A stretch of 33,743 bases of DNA, from positions 2,545 to 36,287 of the forward strand of contig DCZG01000019.1 in assembly GCA_002331575.1 (NCBI GenBank). The letters are read 5' to 3'. Every line of letters starts with the position of its first letter. Position 1 is the stretch's first letter. The notes beneath the pieces are model-generated. The model was not told where the DNA came from and did not search any database. It saw only the letters and a list, made by a program, of their open reading frames with translations. The position numbers and the translations under genes were made by a program. Shown piece by piece: positions 14,376 to 21,989 of the stretch. The DNA comes from Atopobium sp. UBA2090. GTDB taxonomy: Bacteria > Actinomycetota > Coriobacteriia > Coriobacteriales > Atopobiaceae.

Positions 14376-16160
14376 CTAGCGCTCGTTCTTCTCGTCGAGC
14401 CTCGCGAAGAGGTCGAGCGCAAGCGCCGAGTAGCTCTTCGCATAGCGGTGCCAGAGGTAGAGCCACTCCCCCACCGGGTCGCCCGTAACCTCCTTGTAGA
14501 GCGCCCAGACGAACCAGTAGTACGCCGCGAGCGCCACGTACGCGAGACAGTGGGCGAGCTCGGCGTCAGTCGGCGTCCGCCCGAAGTAGACCGCGAGCAC
14601 GCCTTCGGCCTCCTCGGTCGAATAGTCCGAGCAGCAGATGAAGGTTCCCAGGTCGGACGCATAGTCCGACATCGCCGAATACTCCCAGTCGATGAGGTAC
14701 ATCTCGTCCCCGGAGACGAGGAAGTTGGGGTCGTAGAAGTCGTTGTGGCACAGACACGGAGGAACCCCGTCGGCTTTGACCCGGACGTCCAGCCGAGCGG
14801 CGGCGTCACGCATGGCCGAGAAGTCCTCGGAGAGGGGGTAGGACCTCTTGCGGAGAAGGTCCTCGATCTGAGAGGCGTTGGCAAAGAGATCGAACGTCCA
14901 CTCGGACGTCTCGCCGCAGCCGTGGAGGCGGCTGACCATCTCCATGGCGCGCGTCACGTGCGTCTCGTTGTGATAGTCGAACGGAACGCAGTTGTCCACG
15001 AAGAGAGAAATCTTCCAGCCGCGGTTCACATCCTCGTAGATGAACGTCTCGTCGATGCCGAGTCGCTTGGCGACGCCCTGGGAGAAGGTCTCGCTCTGAC
15101 GGCTGATGATCTCCTCGGTTCCGACGCCGGGGTGACGATAGACGTATTCGGTCCCCGCGACCGAGAACCTGAACGAGAGGTTGGTCAGCCCCTCCTTGAT
15201 GGGCACGATACCCACGATGTCGCTTCGCGAGCACGAGAGCGTCGTGCAGATGTTGTCGAGGATCTCGGAGTCCACGTTCTCGAGGAAGTCCTGGTCGAAG
15301 CTCGTGAGGTCCGCAAGCGAGTCGAACTCGAAGACGACGCCCGCCTCGTAGCGCCTCATGGTCATGCGAAGGTCGTCGAGGTGCTCCCGATAGATGTCCT
15401 CCCAGAGTTTGGGGGCCGTGTCGGGGCGGTCGTACTCCTCCTCGAGGATGCGCACGAACTCCCGCGAGAACGCACGGTCGAAGTAGACGTGACCGAGCAT
15501 CGCCCAGGAGTCATGACCACCGACGGACACTTTCGTGATTCGACCGTCGCGAGCGATGGTGAGACAGTATTCGCCCGTGGGGCCCTCGAAGTACGAAGCG
15601 GCGTAGTAGGCTTCGTAGACGTAGCGCTCGAAGACGTTCTCCGAGAAGTAGTCATCCGAGGAGCAGACGTAGGTGTTGCCGAGGCGCTCGCGGACGAGCA
15701 TCAGCGTCGAGTTGTTGTTGCGCTTGGCATAGTCGGGGTTGACGGCGATCCTCACCCCGAACTTCTCCTCGAGGTAGAAGAACGCCTCCTTCATGTATCC
15801 CACGACGACGGTGATGTCATCGATCCCGGCCTCGCGGAGCTGACGGATCTGCCTCTCGATGAGCACCTCGCCGCGCACGCGCAGAAGACCCTTGGGCTTC
15901 TCGTACGAGAGCGGCACGAAGCGGCTGGAGAGACCCGCCGCCATGATGACGGCATTGTCCACACGATACGGGGCAAGGGCGGCCTCGCCCTCCGCGGTGA
16001 GAGCGCAGCAGTCCATGAGACCCATGTCCTCGAACTGTCTGATCAGCCGATTGACGGTTCCGACCGACACCCCCGCCGTCTCTGCAGTTGCTCGCTGCGA
16101 CGCGCCGGGGTCCTTATCCAGCGCATAAAGGACCTTGAATTCGTTTCTCGAGAGGGTCAT
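14376..16160 (-). CDS. Three-domain fusion: winged HTH + LicC-like cytidylyltransferase + LicA-like choline/ethanolamine kinase
   Basis: This 594-residue protein joins three modules. Residues 1-65 form a winged helix-turn-helix (TLSRNEFKVLYAL, QRATAETAGVSVGTVNRLIRQ). Residues 69 to about 300 are a LicC-type cytidylyltransferase: AVIMAAGLSSRFVPLS, EKPKGLL, then CSSDDYF. Residues about 315-594 are a choline/ethanolamine kinase-type APH fold with CHNDFYDPNF (H472, N473, D474) and LIDWEYSAMSDYASDLGTF. It could phosphorylate an amino alcohol with ATP, then activate it with CTP. ATG 16160 is chosen because AAAAGGAG precedes it; an in-frame start 30 bases upstream lacks one. eutH follows by 12 bases, pointing to ethanolamine. 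The wHTH may bind the palindrome in the divergent promoter. Its kinase domain is a clear paralog of the next gene's product. Confidence 0.9.
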   Translation of the reverse strand: MTLSRNEFKVLYALDKDPGASQRATAETAGVSVGTVNRLIRQFEDMGLMDCCALTAEGEAALAPYRVDNAVIMAAGLSSRFVPLSYEKPKGLLRVRGEVLIERQIRQLREAGIDDITVVVGYMKEAFFYLEEKFGVRIAVNPDYAKRNNNSTLMLVRERLGNTYVCSSDDYFSENVFERYVYEAYYAASYFEGPTGEYCLTIARDGRITKVSVGGHDSWAMLGHVYFDRAFSREFVRILEEEYDRPDTAPKLWEDIYREHLDDLRMTMRRYEAGVVFEFDSLADLTSFDQDFLENVDSEILDNICTTLSCSRSDIVGIVPIKEGLTNLSFRFSVAGTEYVYRHPGVGTEEIISRQSETFSQGVAKRLGIDETFIYEDVNRGWKISLFVDNCVPFDYHNETHVTRAMEMVSRLHGCGETSEWTFDLFANASQIEDLLRKRSYPLSEDFSAMRDAAARLDVRVKADGVPPCLCHNDFYDPNFLVSGDEMYLIDWEYSAMSDYASDLGTFICCSDYSTEEAEGVLAVYFGRTPTDAELAHCLAYVALAAYYWFVWALYKEVTGDPVGEWLYLWHRYAKSYSALALDLFARLDEKNER

Positions 16161-16247
16161 CGCTTCTCCTTTTATGTAACCAAACCCCACGGCTTCGGTT
16201 CAGGCGGACGAGTGCGGATTCGTGAAATTTACGTGGAGCTTACTTGT

Positions 16248-16259
16248 TCAGCATGCTGA
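16248..16259. promoter_or_regulatory. Perfect 12-bp palindrome in the divergent promoter (candidate operator)
   Basis: TCAGCATGCTGA reads identically on both strands. It lies just upstream of the -35 of the rightward kinase gene and about 90 bases upstream of the fusion gene start. TGTTCA (16245-16250) and TGAACA (16276-16281) add a wider inverted pair bracketing the -35. It is a natural candidate site for the wHTH of the fusion protein. No experiment or comparison supports this yet. Confidence 0.45.
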
Positions 16260-16260
16260 G

Positions 16261-16289
16261 TTTACATTTGGTTTTTGAACAGCTACCAT
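16261..16289 (+). promoter_or_regulatory. Promoter for the kinase-DMT transporter operon
   Basis: TTTACA (16261-16266, 5 of 6) and TACCAT (16284-16289, 4 of 6) are spaced by exactly 17 bases in an AT-rich stretch. They predict a transcript start near 16297 and a leader of about 46 bases. TGAACA lies between the two boxes. Confidence 0.5.
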
Positions 16290-16342
16290 ACAGGAATCTG
16301 AATACATAGAAAATAGAGAGTAGCACAAAGAAAGGAAAAGCC

Positions 16343-17302
16343 GTGACGCACGCCGAAGAAGAACGTCTAATGCTGCTGGACAAGTCCTCGCTCACCTGCG
16401 CGGAGGCGGAGAAACTCTGCCCAGGCATCTTCGAGAACCTCTCGAACGTACTTGGCGTCACGGAAAGCGAGGTAGATGACATTCACGCGCTGAGCCAAGG
16501 ACTGACGAACGTCTCGCTCCACGTGAACGCAGACGGTGACGAGTACGTCTATCGTCACCCCGGGATTGGCACGGACAAGTTCATCAACCGGATTGCCGAG
16601 ACCCAGGCCAACGAGGCGGCACACGAGCTTGGCATCGACCGCACGTTCGTCTGCGAGGACTCGAAGCACGGTTGGAAGGTCTGCCGCTTCGTCCCCAACG
16701 CGAAAAACCTCGACCCAAACGATCCTGCCCAGGTGAAGCGAGCGATGGAGCTCTGCCGGAGCTTCCACGAGTCCGATGCGGTCATCGGCTCGACGTTCGA
16801 CTTCTTCGAGAACGGCGTCGGCTACGAGAGACTGCTCGCCTCACACGGCCCGATTCAGATTGACGGCTATGACGAGCTGCGCGAGAAGGTCGTGCGCCTG
16901 AACTCGTATTCCACGCGCGATGGCTACGGTCTGTGCTTCAGCCACAACGACTACCTGCCGCTCAACTTCCTCTTTGACGAGGACGACACCGTCAACGTCA
17001 TCGACTGGGAGTTCGCGGGAATGAGCGACCCAGGCAACGACTTCGGGACCTTCGTGATCTGCAGCGAGTACGACAGGGCTCAGGCTGAAGCCGCTCTCGC
17101 CTTCTACTTCGACGGGCATCCCACCTTCGAGCAGAGACGCCACTTCTGGTCGCGCGTGGTGCTCGGTGGCTGGTGCTGGTATGTCTGGGCCCTCGAGAAG
17201 GAGGCGGAGGGCGCCGGCGTCGGGGAATGGCTCGACATCTACCGCAGCTATGCCGTCGACTACATCGACGAGGTCCTCTCCTGGTACGAGAAGGCCAACT
17301 AG
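16343..17302 (+). CDS. LicA-like choline/ethanolamine kinase
   Basis: This is a 319-residue APH/choline-kinase fold protein. The nucleotide-binding lobe has GLTNVSLHV and EYVYRHPGIG. The catalytic loop is FSHNDYLPLNFLF (H201, N202, D203), and the metal-binding segment is VIDWEFAGMSDPGNDFGTF. It would phosphorylate choline or a similar amino alcohol with ATP. It lacks a cytidylyltransferase domain, so activation would need the LicC domain of the divergent fusion gene or the PntC-like enzyme. It aligns almost end to end with the kinase domain of that fusion, showing duplication. The GTG start has AAAGGAAAA upstream. The LicB-like transporter follows after 45 bases, the usual LicA-LicB pairing. 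Confidence 0.9.
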   Translation: MTHAEEERLMLLDKSSLTCAEAEKLCPGIFENLSNVLGVTESEVDDIHALSQGLTNVSLHVNADGDEYVYRHPGIGTDKFINRIAETQANEAAHELGIDRTFVCEDSKHGWKVCRFVPNAKNLDPNDPAQVKRAMELCRSFHESDAVIGSTFDFFENGVGYERLLASHGPIQIDGYDELREKVVRLNSYSTRDGYGLCFSHNDYLPLNFLFDEDDTVNVIDWEFAGMSDPGNDFGTFVICSEYDRAQAEAALAFYFDGHPTFEQRRHFWSRVVLGGWCWYVWALEKEAEGAGVGEWLDIYRSYAVDYIDEVLSWYEKAN

Positions 17303-17347
17303 ACCGTCCCCCTGTTTGACCCCCCCTCGACGAAAGCGAGAATCCCC

Positions 17348-18301
17348 ATGCTCTTCGGAATTGCTGCCGCCCTCACCTGGGCGCTTGACACGGTCATACT
17401 CGGCGTGGCGCTCGGCGGAGGTGTCTTCATGGCGACTGCGCAAGCGATTGCGCTGGCGGCCTTCACGAGCACGTTCCTGCACGACGCGAGCTCTGCCGTT
17501 TTTGCTTTCAGCTATATGGGCATTCGCCACAAGCTCGGCATGACGCGCAAGGTGCTGTGCTCGCGTCAGGGCCTCGTCATCATCGGGGCGGCTCTGATCG
17601 GCGGTCCCATCGGCATGACGGGCTACGTGATGGCCATCAACAACATCGGGCCTGCGTATACGGCAGCCATCTCCGCGTTCTTCCCGGCATACGGGGCCGT
17701 CCTGGCAACGATATTCCTCAAGGAGCGCATGCGCCCCTATCAGTGGGTCGGTCTCATCGTGTGTCTGGCGGGCGTCGCCGCCCTCGGCTACACACCGGCC
17801 GTCGGTGTTCCCGGCAGCTGGACGATCGGCATCATCGGCGCCCTCGTCTGCGTGTTCGGCTGGGGTACGGAGGCCGTGATCATCGACTGGGGCCTTCGCA
17901 ACGCGAGCGTCGACGACGAGTGCGCGATGCAAATTCGCCAGACCACGTCAGCCCTCACCTATGCCATCGTGATTCTTCCGTTGCTCGGTGGATGGAATTG
18001 CGTCGTGGATGCCTTCACGAGTCCCGCGATGCCGGTCATCGCCGTGGCAGCTCTGCTCGGCACCGCCTCGTACCTCTGCTACTACAAGGCAATCGCCCAG
18101 ATCGGCGCGTCTCGCGCGATGGCGCTCAACATCACCTACTCAGCCTGGGCCATCCCGTTCTCGCTCATCATGCTGGGAACGATGCCCGACGTGCGCGGCA
18201 TCGTGTGCGCCGTGGTAATCATCCTCGGCGCGATCACCGCTGCGGCAGACTTCCGCACCCTCCTGGGAAAGGACGCGGTCGCGGAGCAGGACGCGGCATA
18301 G
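17348..18301 (+). CDS. LicB-like DMT-superfamily transporter (two EamA domains)
   Basis: This 317-residue protein has about 10 membrane segments in two repeats. The first EamA repeat covers about residues 1-140 and ends with AAISAFFPAYGAVLATIFLKERM. The second covers about 155-300 and ends ALNITYSAWAIPFSLIM. This is the drug/metabolite transporter fold of LicB choline permeases. Lying directly after a LicA-like kinase, choline or a related amino alcohol is the likely cargo; this is inferred from the known licA-licB pairing. The start ATG has only a weak purine stretch upstream, which may mean dependence on translation of the kinase gene. No clear terminator follows. An 8-bp inverted repeat at 18307-18360 has a 38-base loop and is unconvincing. 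Confidence 0.85.
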   Translation: MLFGIAAALTWALDTVILGVALGGGVFMATAQAIALAAFTSTFLHDASSAVFAFSYMGIRHKLGMTRKVLCSRQGLVIIGAALIGGPIGMTGYVMAINNIGPAYTAAISAFFPAYGAVLATIFLKERMRPYQWVGLIVCLAGVAALGYTPAVGVPGSWTIGIIGALVCVFGWGTEAVIIDWGLRNASVDDECAMQIRQTTSALTYAIVILPLLGGWNCVVDAFTSPAMPVIAVAALLGTASYLCYYKAIAQIGASRAMALNITYSAWAIPFSLIMLGTMPDVRGIVCAVVIILGAITAAADFRTLLGKDAVAEQDAA

Positions 18302-18422
18302 CGAGACAGGAACCGAGCTTCGAGCGAACACTTCCCTGATTGGGTGAGACGGGGTTCCTGCCAGATGGTGACGGTAATTCTTGTCGGAACCGTGCAAGCG
18401 TCGCGTAACAAAAGCGAACGCG

Positions 18423-18451
18423 TTGGAAATGGCCACGCCATCAGCTAGGAT
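18423..18451 (+). promoter_or_regulatory. Possible promoter for the GT2-DUF2304 pair
   Basis: TTGGAA (18423-18428) and TAGGAT (18446-18451) are spaced by 17 bases, each with 4 of 6 consensus matches. The rest of the 201-base gap between the LicB-like gene and the GT2 holds nothing recognisable. Confidence 0.35.
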
Positions 18452-18502
18452 AAGGAAGCTGTGAATAAAGCGGCCATCGCCCGAGCAACGGTTAGGGACC
18501 CC

Positions 18503-19183
18503 ATGAAGGTACTTGCAATCATTCCTGCCTACAACGAGGAGGACAGTATCGCCTCCACCGTCGATGAGCTCGTATCGACAGCCCCTGGCACTGACTACCT
18601 CGTGGTGAACGACGGGTCATCCGACGCCACAGAGCGCATCTGCCGTGAGCGGGGAATCAGACACGTGACCCACCCCGTGAACCTCGGGCTCACGGGAGGC
18701 TTTCAGACCGGGTGTCGCTACGCGCTCGCCCACGACTACGACGCGGTGATTCAGTTCGACGCCGACGGTCAGCACATGCCGGACTACATCGGCCCGATGA
18801 TATCCGAGATGGAGGCCTCCGGCGCGGACATCGTCATCGGCTCGCGCTTCGTCGACGAGGAGAAGCCCGTCTCAGCCCGCATGGCGGGCTCGCGTCTCAT
18901 CACCGGCATCATTCGTCTGACCTGCGGCCGTACCATCAAGGACCCCACGAGCGGCATGCGTCTTTTCAACCGCAGCATGTTCGAGCAGTTCGCGCGCCGC
19001 TTCGACTTCGGACCCGAACCCGACTCCATCGCCTACCTGATGCGTCATGGTGCCAAGGTCTCCGAGATGCAGGTGCGGATGCGCGAGCGCCAGGCGGGCG
19101 AGAGCTACTTCAACGCATGGAAGTCCATCGTCTACATGGCGCGCACGTGCACGTCCATTCTCTTCGTCCAGTGGTTCAGGTGA
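18503..19183 (+). CDS. GT2-family glycosyltransferase, dolichol/polyprenol-phosphate mannosyltransferase type
   Basis: This 226-residue protein opens with MKVLAIIPAYNEEDSIASTVDEL, then LVVNDGSSDATERI and the metal-binding FDADGQH. All are typical of polyprenol-phosphate-sugar synthases of the GT2 family. IGSRFVDEEK and the DPTSGMRLFNR acceptor-loop motif also fit. It would move a sugar from a nucleotide donor to undecaprenyl phosphate. ATG 18503 is chosen because the family motif begins there and a predicted transcript start near 18458 leaves room for a leader. An in-frame GTG at 18461 with AAGGAAG upstream would add 14 residues. The DUF2304 gene follows after 7 bases, a common partner for this class. 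Confidence 0.88.
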   Translation: MKVLAIIPAYNEEDSIASTVDELVSTAPGTDYLVVNDGSSDATERICRERGIRHVTHPVNLGLTGGFQTGCRYALAHDYDAVIQFDADGQHMPDYIGPMISEMEASGADIVIGSRFVDEEKPVSARMAGSRLITGIIRLTCGRTIKDPTSGMRLFNRSMFEQFARRFDFGPEPDSIAYLMRHGAKVSEMQVRMRERQAGESYFNAWKSIVYMARTCTSILFVQWFR

Positions 19184-19190
19184 TCAGATC

Positions 19191-19526
19191 ATGAACATCG
19201 CGCTCAGGGTTTCCCTTATCGTCTGCTCCGCCCTCGTGCTCTACTTCGTGATGCGCAAGGTGAGGAAGGCCGACCTCGAGATCACCGACTCGATCTTCTG
19301 GCTTCTCCTCTCGCTCCTCCTCATCATCGCAGCGATCTTCCCCCGAATCGCATACTGGGCTTCGGGCCTTCTCGGCTTTGACTCGCCCGCGAACTTCGTC
19401 TTCCTCTGCGGCATCGTCGTCCTCCTCATTCGCACCTTCACCCAGGACAGGAAGATCGCGACGCTGAAGAGGAAGCTCACCACCATGGCCCAGACCGAAG
19501 CCTTGAACGACGCCGATAGGGACTAA
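19191..19526 (+). CDS. DUF2304 small membrane protein
   Basis: This 111-residue protein has three hydrophobic segments (about 3-20, 34-55, 66-85), with a charged stretch RKVRKADLEITDSIFW between the first two and a basic, coiled C-terminus. The layout matches DUF2304 proteins, which are usually encoded next to DPM-type GT2 enzymes and are thought to help membrane sugar transfer or flipping. ATG 19191 begins the first helix; the frame upstream overlaps the GT2 gene as shadow sequence. It lies 7 bases after the GT2 stop, so the pair is one transcriptional unit. Confidence 0.82.
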   Translation: MNIALRVSLIVCSALVLYFVMRKVRKADLEITDSIFWLLLSLLLIIAAIFPRIAYWASGLLGFDSPANFVFLCGIVVLLIRTFTQDRKIATLKRKLTTMAQTEALNDADRD

Positions 19527-19586
19527 CGGATAGCTTCGTTTCGAGCTAGGTCGCCGTCATACATCCGTTCGATGAGGAGGAACCAG

Positions 19587-20495
19587 ATGAACAAGTCGTT
19601 CCGCAGCATCGACGACCAGATTCGGATACTCAACGCACGCGGGGTCTCCACCACCCCGGAGACGCACACGATTCTCATGCGCGAGGGATACTATGCCGTG
19701 GTCAACGGCTACAAGCTGCCCTTCATCGACGTACGCGCCTCGGAGAGGGCCGAGGACGACCGCTTCCTCCCTGACACGTCCTTCGATGACGTCTACGCGC
19801 TCTTCCGCTTTGACCGAGACCTCCGCGCACTCGTTTTTCGACACGTCATGACCGTGGAGGCCACGATGCGCTCGATCCTCTCGTACTGCTTCTGTGAGGT
19901 CCACAGAGGGACGGAGGACTACCTGCGCCGCGGCTGCTACACGACTCCACGCGAGTACCTTCGGGGCGAGGATGAGTTCGAGGGCGACCTCGACTGGATG
20001 ATTAACACGCTCGAGCATCACGCGCGAGGGGTCGAGGGCGAGATGACGACTGGCGACGTCCGCGTGAGCCACTACCGCAATCACTACGACGGCGTGCCCC
20101 TGTGGGTGCTCTTCAACGAGCTCACCTTTGGCAATCTCAAGTACTTCTATGCACTCATGCGCCGCGGCGAGCAGGTTGCCGCATGCAATCGCGTGTGGGA
20201 GGCCTGCGGCCGCACCGGCGACTCCCCCATCACGCGGAAGAGCATGCTCAGCGACCTCGACGAAATCATCGCGGTCCGCAACATCTGCGCACACGAGGAG
20301 CGGCTCTACAACTATGCGAGCGATTCCGTGGGAGACATCGACGAATGCCTTCTCATGCTGCGTCGCTATCTCACCGAGCAGGACTTCACGCACCTCGTCG
20401 GTGGCGTGAGGAACCTGGTCGACGAGTACTCGACCTCCCACGAACGCGTGGCACAGGCGCTCGACGACGCGGGCCTACTCGGCGTCGGACGCTAG
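19587..20495 (+). CDS. Abi_2 (AbiD/AbiF-like) protein with HEPN motif
   Basis: This 302-residue protein matches the Abi_2 family named for lactococcal phage abortive-infection proteins. The N-terminal part has DDQIRILNARGV and MREGYYAVVNGYK. The middle has ALFRFDRDLRALVFRHVMTVEATMRSIL. The C-terminal helix carries AVRNICAHEERLYN with R231 and H236 spaced as in the R-x4-H catalytic motif of HEPN ribonucleases. Such proteins are proposed RNases that stop growth on phage infection. ATG 19587 is chosen because AGGAGG lies 6 bases upstream. No antitoxin-like partner is adjacent. It stops 3 bases from the convergent DUF6483-like gene. A defence role is family-based inference; related Abi_2 genes are common as solitary chromosomal genes. 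Confidence 0.85.
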   Translation: MNKSFRSIDDQIRILNARGVSTTPETHTILMREGYYAVVNGYKLPFIDVRASERAEDDRFLPDTSFDDVYALFRFDRDLRALVFRHVMTVEATMRSILSYCFCEVHRGTEDYLRRGCYTTPREYLRGEDEFEGDLDWMINTLEHHARGVEGEMTTGDVRVSHYRNHYDGVPLWVLFNELTFGNLKYFYALMRRGEQVAACNRVWEACGRTGDSPITRKSMLSDLDEIIAVRNICAHEERLYNYASDSVGDIDECLLMLRRYLTEQDFTHLVGGVRNLVDEYSTSHERVAQALDDAGLLGVGR

Positions 20496-20498
20496 CGG

Positions 20499-20900
20499 CT
20501 ACTTGTCAGCAAAGAGCTCGGCGTCGAGTTCCGCGAACTCCTCGGGCGGAACGTTGGGATCGCAGTCGAACGACTCTCCGACCGCCTTCGCCTGGAGATG
20601 CCTGAGTCCGGCCTTGTCCGTCTCCCCCATGGAGTCATAGATCGTCGAGAGGCGCTCGAGGGAGTAGGAGACGTAGTGCGCCACCGATGAGCCCATGCCC
20701 GAGAGAACCATCATCGTGACGAGCGAGTCGGGGGCGAGCTGAAGAGCAGTCTCCGGCTCGAGGTCGAGAAGCTCTCCGATCTGCTGCTCGATCTCCTGAC
20801 AGGCCGAGGGGTCAGAGTTCTCGACCGCGAGGCGCATGGCGCGCATGACGGCCTCGACGAACTGTGAGATTATCTCGAGAAGATAGTCCCTCTGAAGCAT
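20499..20900 (-). CDS. Small helical protein, DUF6483-like, at the end of the ruv cluster
   Basis: This 133-residue protein is predicted mostly alpha-helical and acidic, with no signal peptide or membrane segment. Its start, MLQRDYLLEIISQFVEAVMRAM, resembles the opening of DUF6483 proteins of Firmicutes and Actinobacteria, which have no known function; the assignment is tentative. The start has AAGGAGG 6 bases upstream and lies 21 bases after the ruvB stop on the same strand, so it may share the ruv transcript and its SOS control. No catalytic motif is visible. Confidence 0.65.
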   Translation of the reverse strand: MLQRDYLLEIISQFVEAVMRAMRLAVENSDPSACQEIEQQIGELLDLEPETALQLAPDSLVTMMVLSGMGSSVAHYVSYSLERLSTIYDSMGETDKAGLRHLQAKAVGESFDCDPNVPPEEFAELDAELFADK

Positions 20901-20921
20901 GATTGCCTCCTTCCCCCACCG

Positions 20922-21989
20922 CTACCTGGCGGTGGGTGGACTGACGTGCAGATGTTCGAATGCGGCAAGGGTGGCCTGCCTGCCCTGGGGCGTGCGCACG
21001 ATGAGCCCACGCTGAAGCAGATAGGGTTCGTAGACATCCTCGAGGGTTGAGGGATCCTCGCCGACCACGCTCGCGATGGTGGTGAGACCCACCGGCCTGC
21101 CCCTGAACGTGGAGCAGAGCGACTGGAGAATTCTCACGTCCATGGTGTCGAGGCCCATCTCGTCTATCTCGAAGAAGGAGAGCGCCTCGGAGGCGACCTC
21201 CCAGGTTATCTCTCCGGCAGCCTTGACCTGCGCGTAGTCGCGCACGCGCTTGAGCAGCCTGTTGGCCAGTCGTGGCGTGCCTCGCGAGCGAGAGGCGATC
21301 TCGGCAGCTCCCTGGTCGTCTATGTCCACACCGAGGATGGTGGCGGATCGGTGCACGATGGTGGAGAGCTCCTCGGGCGTGTAGTAGTCGAGACGATACG
21401 AGATGCCGAAGCGATCACGGAGGGGTCCGGTGAGAAGGCCAGTGCGCGTCGTGGCTCCGACGAGCGTGAACTTGGGGAGCTCGATCCTGATGGAGCGTGC
21501 GGCGGGACCCTTGCCGATGACGATGTCGAGGAAGAAGTCCTCCATCGCCGGATAGAGCACTTCCTCGACCTGATGGTTGAGACGGTGAATCTCGTCGACG
21601 AAGAGTACGTCACCAGCCTCGAGATTGGTGAGGATCGCAGCGAGGTCCCCCTGGCGTTCGATGGCGGGTCCTGAGGTGGTGTGCAGCTTGGCACCCATCT
21701 CGTTTGCGACCACGCCGGCGAGCGTCGTCTTGCCCAGACCGGGAGGGCCCGAGAAGATGACGTGGTCGAGCGGCTCGTGACGATCTTTGGCCGCCTGGAT
21801 GAGCACCCGGAGGTTCTCGCGGACTCGCGCCTGTCCGAGGTACTCGTCAAGCGTCTTGGGACGAAGCGAGCGATCCTGGTCAAGGTCCTCGGACGTAAGC
21901 TCGCTCGCGACGGCGCGGGCATCCTCACGCTTGGGCTGGGCGTCACCCGCCTTTCCGGCGAACAGGTCGCTCTCGCTCGACTCCCACAT
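20922..21989 (-). CDS. ruvB: Holliday junction branch-migration helicase RuvB
   Basis: This is a 355-residue AAA+ ATPase. Walker A is GPPGLGKTT (81-89), Walker B is VLFVDEIHRL, sensor I is VGATTRTG, and the arginine-finger region is SRGTPRLANRLLKRVRDYAQ. A winged-helix DNA-binding domain closes it (GLTTIASVVGEDPSTLEDVYEPYLLQ). RuvB hexamers drive branch migration of Holliday junctions with RuvA. The first 40 residues are a charged extension before the conserved RPKTLDEYLGQ. The start overlaps the ruvA stop by one base (TGATG), giving the order ruvC-ruvA-ruvB with coupled translation. Confidence 0.97.
   Translation of the reverse strand: MWESSESDLFAGKAGDAQPKREDARAVASELTSEDLDQDRSLRPKTLDEYLGQARVRENLRVLIQAAKDRHEPLDHVIFSGPPGLGKTTLAGVVANEMGAKLHTTSGPAIERQGDLAAILTNLEAGDVLFVDEIHRLNHQVEEVLYPAMEDFFLDIVIGKGPAARSIRIELPKFTLVGATTRTGLLTGPLRDRFGISYRLDYYTPEELSTIVHRSATILGVDIDDQGAAEIASRSRGTPRLANRLLKRVRDYAQVKAAGEITWEVASEALSFFEIDEMGLDTMDVRILQSLCSTFRGRPVGLTTIASVVGEDPSTLEDVYEPYLLQRGLIVRTPQGRQATLAAFEHLHVSPPTAR

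Noticed and set aside
13308..16259. A 983-codon open frame on the plus strand opposite eutH and the fusion gene
   Set aside because: It is rich in Arg, His, Asp and Glu with no domain motif, and both genes on the other strand have clear families and Shine-Dalgarno sites. High GC leaves antisense frames open.
18307..18360. CAGGAACC...GGTTCCTG inverted repeat after the LicB-like gene as a terminator
   Set aside because: The stem is only 8 bp with a 38-base loop and no T tract.
1..19530. A phage, transposon or integrative element covering the surface locus
   Set aside because: No integrase, transposase, att-like repeats or tRNA boundary was seen; the locus looks like an ordinary variable polysaccharide region.
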